The position numbers were made by a program, and so were the translations under genes. The notes beneath the pieces were generated by a model. The model saw only the letters and a list, made by a program, of their open reading frames with translations, searched no databases and was not told the origin of the DNA. A stretch of DNA of 64,000 nt from Trebonia kvetii (GTDB lineage: Bacteria > Actinomycetota > Actinomycetes > Streptosporangiales > Streptosporangiaceae). The stretch lies in assembly GCF_007827045.1 (NCBI RefSeq), contig NZ_RPFW01000002.1, positions 1,054,001 through 1,118,000 of the forward strand. The letters are read 5' to 3'. Numbering within the stretch: position 1 is the first letter of the stretch; every line of letters starts with the position of its first letter. Positions 23,761 to 31,918 of this stretch are shown piece by piece.

Positions 23761-24882
23761 CTATCCCTCGGTGCAGTCGGCGGCGGGCACGGCCTGCCGA
23801 TCGTCCCACTTCTGCTCGATCTTGCCGAAGTGCCAGATGGCGAGGGCGGCGATCCAGGTGACGACGAAGATGCCGACGATGACGAAGCCGGCCTTGTTGA
23901 TGTCGAAGCCGCCCATGAAGCTCCAGAAGCCGCCGCCGAGGTCGTACTCCTGGCCGATGAGGCCGAGGATCTCGATGGTGCCGATGAACAGGGCGACGAA
24001 CACCGACAGGCCGGTGATCGTCATGTTGTAGTAGACCTTGCGGATCGGCTTGGCGAACGCCCAGTCGTAGGCGAAGTTCATGAAGCAGCCATCGACGGTG
24101 TCGAACAGGCACATGCCCGCCGCGAACAGGATCGGCAGCGACAAGATCGCGTAGAACGGCAGTCCGGATACCACTGCGGAGCCCGCCAGCACCAGCAGCG
24201 CGACCTCGGTGGCGGTGTCGAAGCCGAGCCCGAACAGCACGCCGATCGGGTACATCTTCCACGGGGCGTCGGCGCGGCGGGCGATCGGGCCGAGGAAGCG
24301 GTTCATCAGCCCGCGCTTGTCGAGCTGCTCCTCGAGTTCCGCGTCGTTGTAGCGTCCGGTCCGCATCTCGCGGAACACCTTGACGATGCCGACCAGGATG
24401 ATGACGTTGAGCAGCGCGATGATGTAAAGGAACGTGCCGGAGACGCCGGTCCCGATGACGCTGGTGACGGTGTGCAGCCCGGAGTTGTCGTTCCTGACCT
24501 GCTCGTCGAGCGACCTGATCCCGAAGTTCAGCAGCAGGGCGAGGACGAACACCACCGAGGAGTGGCCGAGGGAGAAGAAGAACCCCACCGACAGCGGCCG
24601 CTTGCCGTCGTTGACCAGCTTGCGGGTGGTGTTGTCGATCGCGGCGATGTGGTCGGCGTCGAACGCGTGCCGCATGCCCAGGGTGTAGGCGAGCGCGCCG
24701 GTCCCGAACCCGAAGATCTCCGTGTTTGTGATGTGGTAGTGACCGCCGACCGCCGCCGCCAGCATCAGCCAGCCGGCCACGTTCAGCCCGATGACCACCG
24801 CGACCATGGCGCCTGCCCGGGCCCACTCGCGTGGCGTCAGGCCATCCCTGACCCGTGCCAGCCGTGCGCTCACGTTCGCCAT
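23761..24882 (-). CDS. NiCoT-family nickel/cobalt transporter
   Basis: 373 aa from ATG 24882 (GGAAGG upstream). Upstream in-phase codons are excluded because the Nur box would fall inside the gene. The signature HX4DH appears in GMRHAFDADHIAAIDNTTRK, with further family motifs FFFSLGHSSVVFVLALLLNF, GLGFDTATEVALLVLAG, FAAGMCLFDTVDGCFMNFAY and about eight helices. NiCoT permeases import Ni2+ (or Co2+) with high affinity for urease, NiSOD or hydrogenase. It is divergent from the cyclodeaminase/FolD pair. Regulation by Nur is expected from the adjacent box. Confidence 0.93.
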   Translation of the reverse strand: MANVSARLARVRDGLTPREWARAGAMVAVVIGLNVAGWLMLAAAVGGHYHITNTEIFGFGTGALAYTLGMRHAFDADHIAAIDNTTRKLVNDGKRPLSVGFFFSLGHSSVVFVLALLLNFGIRSLDEQVRNDNSGLHTVTSVIGTGVSGTFLYIIALLNVIILVGIVKVFREMRTGRYNDAELEEQLDKRGLMNRFLGPIARRADAPWKMYPIGVLFGLGFDTATEVALLVLAGSAVVSGLPFYAILSLPILFAAGMCLFDTVDGCFMNFAYDWAFAKPIRKVYYNMTITGLSVFVALFIGTIEILGLIGQEYDLGGGFWSFMGGFDINKAGFVIVGIFVVTWIAALAIWHFGKIEQKWDDRQAVPAADCTEG

Positions 24883-24939
24883 CAGCCGCCGCCTTCCCGC
24901 GCTTGTGGAGTCCCTGGTCAGGCAACAGTCTAGAGTTAC

Positions 24940-24956
24940 TTGCAAAAGACTTGCAA
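24940..24956. promoter_or_regulatory. Nur box (TTGCAA-N5-TTGCAA)
   Basis: TTGCAA-AAGAC-TTGCAA lies 58-74 bp upstream of the nickel transporter start. It fits the published Streptomyces Nur consensus tTGCaa-N5-ttGCAA exactly. Nur is the nickel-responsive Fur-family repressor, so the transporter should be repressed when nickel is ample. Confidence 0.8.
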
Positions 24957-25056
24957 TAACGCATGACACGTAAGTGCATACCCAGCCGGGCCGCGGGCTC
25001 CCGCGCCGCCGCTAACTCACTGTCGGGTGCCGCACCGACCCAGTAGCCTGACGGTC

Positions 25057-25671
25057 ATGCGTGACGAGACCATCGGGAGTTTCCTCACCCGCCTCGCTGC
25101 CCGCAGCGCGGCACCAGGCGGCGGCGCGACCGGGGCGCTGCACGCGGCCCAGGCCGCCGCCCTTCTCGCGATGGTCGCCCGGTTCAGCGACGGGCCCCGC
25201 TACGACGCCGAGACGGTTGGCCGGGTCCGGGCCGCGGCCGACGGACTCGCCGACGAGGCGGTCGGCATCGCCGTGGCAGACCAGGCCGCGTTCGAGGTCG
25301 TGATCTCCGCCTACGGACTGCCCAAGGACACCGAGGAAGAGAAGGCCGCGCGGTCCGCCGCGATCGCCGACGCACTCGGCGGCGCCGCCCGGCCGCCGGC
25401 CGATCTGATGGCCGCGTCGGTACGCCTTGTCGGTCTCGCCGAGGAACTGTTTCCCGTCGCCAACAAGAACGTGACCACCGACATCGCCGCCGCGGCCGCG
25501 GCGATCAGCGCCGCCGCGGTCACCGCTCAGCTCAACATCGAGGCGAACCTGGGCGGCGTCAAGGACGATGCGCTGCGTGCGGAACTGTGGGCGACGGCGG
25601 CGCTCGCCGACGGCGTGACCGACCGGGCCGGGCGCGTGATCGAGGCCGTACGCGAGGAGATATCCAAGTGA
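25057..25671 (+). CDS. fchA: Cyclodeaminase/cyclohydrolase family protein (FchA-like methenyl-THF cyclohydrolase)
   Basis: 204 aa from ATG 25057; the frame is open further upstream but homology starts at MRDETIGSFLTRLAARSAAP. The glycine-rich PGGGATGALHAAQAAALLAM and ELFPVANKNVTTDIAAAAAA with ISAAAVTAQLNIEANL are typical of the formiminotransferase-cyclodeaminase fold used by FchA as a methenyl-THF cyclohydrolase. All-helical, ~200 aa. The stop overlaps the FolD GTG (25668-25671), so the two are co-translated. That pairing and the state of FolD favour methenyl-THF hydrolysis as the role. Confidence 0.82.
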   Translation: MRDETIGSFLTRLAARSAAPGGGATGALHAAQAAALLAMVARFSDGPRYDAETVGRVRAAADGLADEAVGIAVADQAAFEVVISAYGLPKDTEEEKAARSAAIADALGGAARPPADLMAASVRLVGLAEELFPVANKNVTTDIAAAAAAISAAAVTAQLNIEANLGGVKDDALRAELWATAALADGVTDRAGRVIEAVREEISK

Positions 25672-26519
25672 CGGCGGAGCCCGAAGGGTTTCGTGAGCTG
25701 AGCGGGCGTGAGCTCGCCAAGGAGGTTCGCGCTGCGGTGGCCGCACGGGCTGCCGAGCTGACGAAGAATGGCCGCCAGCCGCGCCTCGCCGTGGTTACGG
25801 CCAACGACGATGGCGGCAGCGCCGCCTATATCCGGTCGATCTCGGCGGCGGCGGCGCGCGAGGGAATCGCCTGCGACGTGGCGCGGACGACCACGGCGAC
25901 GGGGATTACGGCGACCCTCACGTCGCTTGCTGACGACCCTGAGGTGCACGGGATCATCCTGCAAACGCCGCTGCCCGAGGGGGCGAGCCTGGCCGCCCTG
26001 GCGACGCTGATCCCGGTGCAGAAGGACGTGGACGGCGCCAGCCCCGAGTCGATCGGCCGCCTGGTGGCGGGCCTGCCAGCATTCGCTCCCGCTACGGCGG
26101 AGGCGGTGCTGGCGCTGCTCGACCACTACGGGGTCGAACTGCGGGGCCGGCACGCGGTGGTGGTCGGCCGTTCTGTCGTGGTGGGCAAGCCCGCCGCGCA
26201 CTTGCTGCTCGACCGGCACGCGACCGTCACGATCTGCCATTCGCGGACGCCCGACCTCGCGGCCATCACCCGGCAGGCCGACATCCTCGTCGCGGCGGCC
26301 GGCCGGGCCGGGCTGATCGGTCCCTGGCATGTCTCCCCCGGGACGACGGTCATCGACGTGGGCACGAACGCGACCCCCGAGGGCGGGCTGGCCGGCGACG
26401 TGGACCCCGCGGTGACCGGCGTCGCGGCCGCCCTGACCCCGGTGCCCGGCGGCGTCGGCCCGGTCACGACAGCGCTGCTGCTGCGGCACGTGGTGGAGGC
26501 CGCCGCGATCGCCGGCTGA
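25668..26519 (+). CDS. folD: FolD-family methylene-THF dehydrogenase lacking the cyclohydrolase lysine
   Basis: 283 aa from GTG 25668 (GAGGAG upstream). Recognisable FolD blocks: HGIILQTPLPEGASL, KDVDGASPESIGRL, VVGRSVVVGKPAAHLLLDRH, ADILVAAAGRAGLIG, VIDVGTNATPEGGLAGDVD and the terminal TPVPGGVGPVTTALLL. In FolD the catalytic Lys lies in YxxxK of the substrate helix (SQIYVASKRKA in E. coli). Here the equivalent is SAAYIRSISAA, with Ile58 at the lysine position. The dehydrogenase half looks intact, so this should be a monofunctional dehydrogenase relying on the FchA-like partner for the cyclohydrolase step. Confidence 0.88.
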   Translation: MTAEPEGFRELSGRELAKEVRAAVAARAAELTKNGRQPRLAVVTANDDGGSAAYIRSISAAAAREGIACDVARTTTATGITATLTSLADDPEVHGIILQTPLPEGASLAALATLIPVQKDVDGASPESIGRLVAGLPAFAPATAEAVLALLDHYGVELRGRHAVVVGRSVVVGKPAAHLLLDRHATVTICHSRTPDLAAITRQADILVAAAGRAGLIGPWHVSPGTTVIDVGTNATPEGGLAGDVDPAVTGVAAALTPVPGGVGPVTTALLLRHVVEAAAIAG

Positions 26520-26747
26520 GCCGCGCCACGGCGTTCCGCCGGGTCGTCTCAATGCAATCTCCGCGACGGGTGACGCGGGAAAGTTGGTGAATCCCCCAGC
26601 CGCACGGTGCATCTTCTGTCCCGCCGGCCGATTGCCACGCCGTGCGCGGCAGCCAATAATCGGCAGCGTCCGGCTGTCCGCGCCCGCTCTTCGCCTGGGT
26701 GACTGCGGCCGTTCCCCGACGATTACCGCGAGAGGTGGAGATAGGCG

Positions 26748-27698
26748 TTGGACGTCTCACTGGAGGGCAAGGTCGCGCTCGTTACCGGCGCCGGGCCGAA
26801 CATCGGCAGCGGCATCGCGCTGGCACTCGCCAGGTACGGGGCGAAGGTCGCCGTCAACGATGTGTCCAAGGAGTCAATCGACGCCTCCATCGCCCGGATC
26901 GAGCGCAACGGCGGCACCGCGATGGCCGCGCCTGGCGACGTGACCGACGAGGAGACCGTCAAGGGCTACATCAACGACGTACTCGCCGCGTGGGGCAAGA
27001 TCGACATCCTGGTCAACAACGCGGCGCTGCTCGGCGGCCGCGGCGTGCTCGACGAGACCGCGGAGGCGTTCCACCGCGCGGTGACCGTCTCGTCGATGGG
27101 CACCTTCCTGAACACCAAGTACGTCGGCCGGTCGATGGCCGAGCGCGGTGTCCGGGGTTCGATCGTCTGCATCTCCTCGTCCAACGGTTGGAACGGCAGC
27201 GCGGGCGTGTGCGCGTACGCGTTCCACAAGGGCGGCGTGAACAACTTCGTCCGTGCCGCCGCGATGGACCTGGCCCCCTACGGCATCCGGGTCAACAGCT
27301 TCACCCCCACCGCGCCGAACCCGGACAACCCCGAACTGCTCGCCCAGTGGAAGGCGGAGGGGCGCACCCCGTTCGGCCTGCGGCCCGGCGCGACCGGCGG
27401 CCTCGGCGCCCCCGAGGGCACCAACGAAGAGTGGCGGAGGCCGGCCCGGTTCGACGGCCCGCGCAACCCGATGGTCCCGATGGGCACCACCGGCACGCCG
27501 ACCGACATCGGTCACGCCGTCGCCTGGCTCTGCTCGGACTACGCGCGGCTGATCACCGGCATCGACCTGGTGGTCGACGGCGGCTCCCGGGCGAAGAACT
27601 TCGCCTACGTGCCCGCCGCCCCCGACCAGCTGGCGGGCCCGCTGCCGCTGATCACGCTGGACAGCACTCCGATGCCCGAGGGCTTCGGCCCGTTCTAG
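26748..27698 (+). CDS. SDR-family oxidoreductase
   Basis: 316 aa from TTG 26748 with GAGGTGGAG upstream. It has the cofactor motif TGAGPNIGSGIALALARYG, NNAALL, serine-rich catalytic strand VCISSSNGWNGSAG, catalytic pair in YAFHKGGVNN (Tyr...Lys) and DLVVDGGSRAKNF near the end. An unusual ~45-residue insertion follows SFTPTAPNPDNPELL (TPFGLRPGATGGLGAPEGTN), which would cap the active site. The substrate is unknown. The stop overlaps that of the convergent toxin remnant. Confidence 0.87.
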   Translation: MDVSLEGKVALVTGAGPNIGSGIALALARYGAKVAVNDVSKESIDASIARIERNGGTAMAAPGDVTDEETVKGYINDVLAAWGKIDILVNNAALLGGRGVLDETAEAFHRAVTVSSMGTFLNTKYVGRSMAERGVRGSIVCISSSNGWNGSAGVCAYAFHKGGVNNFVRAAAMDLAPYGIRVNSFTPTAPNPDNPELLAQWKAEGRTPFGLRPGATGGLGAPEGTNEEWRRPARFDGPRNPMVPMGTTGTPTDIGHAVAWLCSDYARLITGIDLVVDGGSRAKNFAYVPAAPDQLAGPLPLITLDSTPMPEGFGPF

Positions 27699-27934
27699 TC
27701 GCCGCCGGGAGGACGCCGCGCAGCGATTCGAAGTCCGGCACGTTGTTCGTCACGATGACCCGGCACCTCGAGCAGCGCCGTCTCGAAGATCTCCAGGTCG
27801 GACAGGGCACGCAGCAGAACGTCGGCGGCGACGGCGCGGCAGTCGGTTCCCCGGGCGGCGAGGTCGTCGGCGATGGCCGACGAGAACATCTCGTCGAGCA
27901 GCAGCGCGTCGGGCTTGCCGCCCGTCCCGGTCAC
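27695..27934 (-). pseudogene. DUF5615-type PIN-like toxin, frameshifted
   Basis: The start GTG 27934 overlaps the antitoxin stop. The N-terminus DALLLDEMFSSAIADDLAAR and GTDCRAVAADVLLRALSDLE is typical of DUF5615. After FETALLE the expected strand RVIVTNNVPDFESLRGVLP is present but in another frame, so one base change near 27765 has truncated the toxin. The acidic residues of the N-terminal half remain; the C-terminal half with Asn-Asn/Asp is lost. Confidence 0.7.
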
Positions 27935-28293
27935 CGGCCCAGCAGTTCCTGCTGCCGCTGCCACGCGGCCTGTGCCTGGGCGGCCTCGGCGGCCGCCCGG
28001 TCGAGAAAGGCGTCCACCTCTTCGGGAAAGTCGCCCCAGTAGGCCAGGGCGGCGCGCAGGAACGGCATCGGCACCCCGGACGTCTCGGTGACGGCGACGA
28101 GGGCGTCGTCGCCAGTCACCGCGGGATCCGCGGCCCGCACGGAACGGATAGCGCCGATGATCTCCCAGACGTCAGGGCCGCCGACCACCCGGGCGCGCCG
28201 CCCGGCGGGACCGTCCTTGAACGTGATCAGCGGATGCTCGTGCATGCGCAGCGCCTCGTCCACGAGCCGGTTGCTCGCGCTGGACAGGGTCAT
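27931..28293 (-). CDS. DUF433-like antitoxin of the DUF5615 pair
   Basis: 120 aa from ATG 28293; homology-like sequence (ERLTAYVATHRE) extends a little upstream without a standard start codon, so the gene may begin at CTG 28311 or have lost its start. Features: SSASNRLVDEALRMHEHPLI, FKDGPAGRRARVVGGPDVWE, VPMPFLRAALAYWGDFPEEV and a helical C-terminus. This matches the DUF433-type antitoxin partner of DUF5615 PIN-like toxins. It abuts the MarR gene and overlaps the toxin start by GTGA. Confidence 0.7.
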   Translation of the reverse strand: MTLSSASNRLVDEALRMHEHPLITFKDGPAGRRARVVGGPDVWEIIGAIRSVRAADPAVTGDDALVAVTETSGVPMPFLRAALAYWGDFPEEVDAFLDRAAAEAAQAQAAWQRQQELLGR

Positions 28294-28327
28294 CTCGCGG
28301 TGCGTGGCGACGTAGGCGGTCAGCCGC

Positions 28328-28867
28328 TCACCCGCGGGCGGCGGGCCAGGTGCCGTCGGCGGCCAGCTTCTCCGTGATGCGGTCGTGGAAGGACTTGCGG
28401 GCGAGCAGCGCGGCCATGTCGGCGGCCACACGGGTCAGCGGGTAGGGAAGCTCATCCTCGATCTCCGCGACCACGGCCTCGGTCACCCGCCACTCGGCGG
28501 CGAGCAGCGGGGCGACCCGCTCGGCCTTGGGCGTGAGCGTCACCCTCTTGCTGCGCCCGTCGTGGCCGGGCTCGGTGTCCAGCCAGCCGGCGGCGCGCAT
28601 CGCCGCGACCTTCTGGCTCAGCGCCGAATGGGTCCGGTCCACCGAGCGGGCCAGCTCCGCGATCGTCATCGGGCCGCGGACGTGCAGCCGGATGATCTCC
28701 AGTACCCAGTTCGGCTTGAGGTCGGCCATGCCGTTCTCGGCGTAGACGCGCGCGATCTCGTCATCCATGCCGGACAGCAGCCGGTGGACCGGCCGCCATA
28801 CGCTCCGCTCGGTCGGGTCGTCGGCCAGGTCAGCGGGCCTCGGCTCCTCGTTCATGGGTGTCATCAT
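28328..28867 (-). CDS. MarR-family transcriptional regulator
   Basis: 179 aa. The winged helix includes LEIIRLHVRGPMTIAELARS, VDRTHSALSQKVAAMRAAGW and the wing DTEPGHDGRSKRVTLTPKAE, flanked by helical dimerisation segments. MarR proteins commonly repress a divergent efflux pump. Here the MFS gene starts 45 bp away in the opposite direction and an AT-rich, imperfectly palindromic operator fills the gap. Confidence 0.9.
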   Translation of the reverse strand: MMTPMNEEPRPADLADDPTERSVWRPVHRLLSGMDDEIARVYAENGMADLKPNWVLEIIRLHVRGPMTIAELARSVDRTHSALSQKVAAMRAAGWLDTEPGHDGRSKRVTLTPKAERVAPLLAAEWRVTEAVVAEIEDELPYPLTRVAADMAALLARKSFHDRITEKLAADGTWPAARG

Positions 28868-28907
28868 AATTGAAATGACAGCACTTATATAAGCACTGTT
28901 ACAATTA
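28867..28907. promoter_or_regulatory. AT-rich divergent operator between marR and MFS gene
   Basis: TAATTG (28867-28872) and CAATTA (28902-28907) form the ends of an imperfect palindrome, with AGCACT-TATATA-AGCACT inside. It is strikingly AT-rich in GC-rich surroundings and must hold both promoters. Confidence 0.55.
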
Positions 28908-28911
28908 GGCC

Positions 28912-30204
28912 ATGCGCCTGCTTACCGATGTCACGCCGCTGCGCGAGATCCCGGCCTTCCGGCGGCTCTGGCTTGGGACCATGCTGTCGCGGACCGGGTC
29001 AGCGATGACCACGTTCGCGATCACGCTGCAGGCGTACAACCTGACCCGGTCGACGGCCGCCGTCGGCGGCATCGGCCTGGCCACGTTCCTGCCGCTGCTG
29101 CTGATCACGCTGCCCGGCGGGACGTTCGCCGACCGGGTGGACCGGCGGAAACTGGTCCTCGCGATCACCTGCTGCCAGCTGACGCTGTCCGCCGCGCTGT
29201 TCGCGCTGACCGCGGCGGGCGCGGCTTCGCTGTGGGCGCTGTACGCGGTGGTCGCGGTGAGCGCCGGGCTGAGCGCGGTCAGCGCCCCCGCCCAGCAGAC
29301 GTTCATCCCCCGGCTGGTGCCGCGCTCGCAACTGGCTGCCGCGATGGCACTGCAGCGGATCGTCTTCCAGGTCGTGCTGATCACCGGGCCGGCCCTGGCC
29401 GGCGTGGTCGCCGCGACGGCTGGCCTGCGCGGCTGCTACCTGGCGGACGTCGCCTCCTTCGCCGGCGCGCTGTGGGGCGTGAGCGGCCTGCCCGTGATGC
29501 CACCCGTCAGGGAGTCCACCGGGCCGGCCACGGAACCCGCGGCGGGCGAGAGCGATGCCGCCGTCACGGGGAAGCGCATGCCGTCCGGTCTCGCGCAGAC
29601 GCTGGCAGGCCTGGCGTTCATCAGGCGGACGCCGGCGCTGTGCGGGGCGTTCCTCGCCGACGTGAACGCCACGTTCTTCGCGCTGCCCGTGTCGCTGTTC
29701 CCGGCGATCAACGCCGAGCGGTTCGGCGGCAATCCGCGCACGCTCGGCCTGTTCGCGACGGCGATCGGCGTCGGCGGCCTGGTCAGCGCGGTGTTCGCGG
29801 GGCCACTGCGGCACACCGCGCGGCACGGCCTGGTCATGCTGGCCTGCGTCGCCGTGTGGGGCGGCGCCTTCGCGCTGTTCGCGGTCGCGCCGACGCTGTG
29901 GCTGACGCTGCTCGCCCTGGCCCTGGCCGGGCTCGCAGACACCTTCACCGTGGTCATCAGGGGCATGATCGTGCAGCAGTCGACCCCCGACGAGTTCCGC
30001 GGCCGGGTGAACGCGGCGGACTTCCTCGTCGGCGCCGGCGGCAGCGAGCTCGGCTCGCTCGAGGCGGGCGTGGTCGGGTCGCTCACCACCCCGGTGATCA
30101 GTGCGCTCAGCGGCGGCCTGCTCGCCGTCGCCGGCGCCGTCGCGATCGGCGCCGCGCTCCCCCAGTTCCGCCGCTACCGCGCGACCACCGTGGTCAAAGC
30201 GTGA
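28912..30204 (+). CDS. MFS exporter (EntS/MFS_3-like)
   Basis: 430 aa, about 12 helices. Motif A-like loop GGTFADRVDRRKLVLAIT after helix 2; further segments IVFQVVLITGPALAGVVA and TLGLFATAIGVGGLVSAVFA. STPDEFRGRVNAADFLVGAG is typical of the enterobactin-exporter-like MFS group. Regulated by the divergent MarR gene; it probably exports a drug or endogenous metabolite that also acts as MarR ligand. Confidence 0.87.
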   Translation: MRLLTDVTPLREIPAFRRLWLGTMLSRTGSAMTTFAITLQAYNLTRSTAAVGGIGLATFLPLLLITLPGGTFADRVDRRKLVLAITCCQLTLSAALFALTAAGAASLWALYAVVAVSAGLSAVSAPAQQTFIPRLVPRSQLAAAMALQRIVFQVVLITGPALAGVVAATAGLRGCYLADVASFAGALWGVSGLPVMPPVRESTGPATEPAAGESDAAVTGKRMPSGLAQTLAGLAFIRRTPALCGAFLADVNATFFALPVSLFPAINAERFGGNPRTLGLFATAIGVGGLVSAVFAGPLRHTARHGLVMLACVAVWGGAFALFAVAPTLWLTLLALALAGLADTFTVVIRGMIVQQSTPDEFRGRVNAADFLVGAGGSELGSLEAGVVGSLTTPVISALSGGLLAVAGAVAIGAALPQFRRYRATTVVKA

Positions 30205-30340
30205 CTTGATGGAGTCAGCCGGAACCCGTTCGGGATAATTGTGGAGAGGGAGCGGGGCCAGGCGTCACGCTTCCGCCTGGGGAAGCAACCACGCGGTGAT
30301 TCTTCCGGAAACTGACCCTCTCACAGTAGGATTTGCAGCT

Positions 30341-31918
30341 ATGTCGACCCATTTTCGCGTAACCTACGCCACGTTGTCGGCCGACAACGAGCAGCTGCAC
30401 ACCGCCTACGAGGACGGGCTGCGGCTGGCCACCAGCTGGCTCGGCGCGACCATCCACGGGTACGTCAGCGGCAAGCCGCGCACCGGCGGGCCCCTCTTCC
30501 CCGTAACAAGCCCGGGCGACGTGTCCCTCCTGCTGTGCCAGGCGCACGCCGCCACCCAGACGGACGTCGAGGACGCCGTCGCCGCGGCGGCCTCCGCGGC
30601 GGGACGCTGGGCGCGGACGCCGTGGCGGGACCGGATCGCGGTGCTGCGCGCCGCGGCCGACCTGATCAGCGAGCGGTCCAACGAGCTCGCCGCGCTGATG
30701 AGCCTCGAGGTCGGCAAGAACCGGCTCGAGGCGCTCGGCGACGTCGAGGAGGCCGCCGACCTGATCAGGTACTACTGCCAGCAGGTCGAGGACCACGACG
30801 GCTTCGTCGCGCCGATGGGGTCGCTGACACCCGCGGAGAAGAACGTCAGCGTGCTGCGCCCGCACGGGGTGTGGGCGGTGATCAGCCCGTTCAACTTCCC
30901 GATGGCGCTCGCCGCGGGTCCGGCCGGCGCGGCGCTCGCGGCGGGGAACACCGTGCTGCTCAAGCCGTCGCCGCAGGGGTCGTTCACCGCGTTCAAGCTG
31001 TACGAGTGCTTCCGCGACGCCGGGCTCGACGCCGACGTGCTGCACCTGCTGCCCGGCGGTGACGAGACCGGGGCGGCGCTCGTGGCGCACCCGGGGGTGA
31101 ACGGGCTGACGTTCACCGGGTCCTACACGACCGGAATGTCGATTTACCGGCAGTTCGCGGCCGACTACCCCAAGCCGGTTATCTGCGAGATGGGCGGGAA
31201 GAACCCGGCGATCGTCTCCGCGCTGGCCGATCTCGACGTCGCGGCGGCCGGGGTCGCGCGGTCCGCGTTCGGGCTGTCCGGGCAGAAGTGCTCGGCCTGC
31301 TCGCGGGTGTACGTGCAGCGCCCGGTGTTCGAGGCGTTCACGGCCAAGCTCGCCGAGCGGGCCGGGTCGCTGACGGTCGGCGAGCCGACCTCGCGCGACG
31401 CATACCTCGGGCCGGTGATCAACGCCGAGTCGGTCAGCAGGTTCGAGCGGGCGGTCGAGCACGCGCGGACGCACGGCGAGGTGGTGGCCGGGGGTTCGGT
31501 GCTTCGCGGCCCTGCTGTCAACACCGGCGCGCTGCCAGACGGGTACTACCTCGCGCCGACCGTGGTGACCGGGCTCGCGGCCGACGACTGGATCTTCCGC
31601 GACGAGCTGTTCGTGCCGCTGGTCGCGGTCGCGCCGTACGACACCCTCGATGAGGCCCTGGGACTTGCGAACGCCACCGATCTCGGGCTGACCGCCGGCT
31701 TCTTCTCCGCCGACGCCGGCGAGATCGAGAAGTTCCTCGATGAGATCCAGGCCGGCGTCGTGTACGTCAACCGGGCCGCGGGCGCGACCACGGGGGCGTG
31801 GCCCGGCGTGCAGCCGTTCGGCGGCTGGAAGGGCTCGGGCAGCGGCGGCAAGGCCGGCGGTGGTCTCTACTACGTGCAGCAATACATGCGTGAGCAGTCA
31901 AGGACGGTGGTGTCGTGA
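30341..31918 (+). CDS. Aldehyde dehydrogenase, glutamate-semialdehyde dehydrogenase-like
   Basis: 525 aa from ATG 30341; the longer upstream frame has no homology. Motifs: VISPFNFPMALAAGPAGAAL, FTGSYTTGMSIYRQFA, general base in CEMGGKNPAIV and the nucleophile in GLSGQKCSACSRVYV. C-terminal QPFGGWKGSGSGGKAGG resembles PruA/RocA (1-pyrroline-5-carboxylate dehydrogenases). A ~60-residue N-terminal extension (EDGLRLATSWLGATIHGYV) is typical of a subgroup paired with aminotransferases. GTGA overlap with the class III aminotransferase indicates a joint amine-to-acid pathway. Confidence 0.87.
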   Translation: MSTHFRVTYATLSADNEQLHTAYEDGLRLATSWLGATIHGYVSGKPRTGGPLFPVTSPGDVSLLLCQAHAATQTDVEDAVAAAASAAGRWARTPWRDRIAVLRAAADLISERSNELAALMSLEVGKNRLEALGDVEEAADLIRYYCQQVEDHDGFVAPMGSLTPAEKNVSVLRPHGVWAVISPFNFPMALAAGPAGAALAAGNTVLLKPSPQGSFTAFKLYECFRDAGLDADVLHLLPGGDETGAALVAHPGVNGLTFTGSYTTGMSIYRQFAADYPKPVICEMGGKNPAIVSALADLDVAAAGVARSAFGLSGQKCSACSRVYVQRPVFEAFTAKLAERAGSLTVGEPTSRDAYLGPVINAESVSRFERAVEHARTHGEVVAGGSVLRGPAVNTGALPDGYYLAPTVVTGLAADDWIFRDELFVPLVAVAPYDTLDEALGLANATDLGLTAGFFSADAGEIEKFLDEIQAGVVYVNRAAGATTGAWPGVQPFGGWKGSGSGGKAGGGLYYVQQYMREQSRTVVS

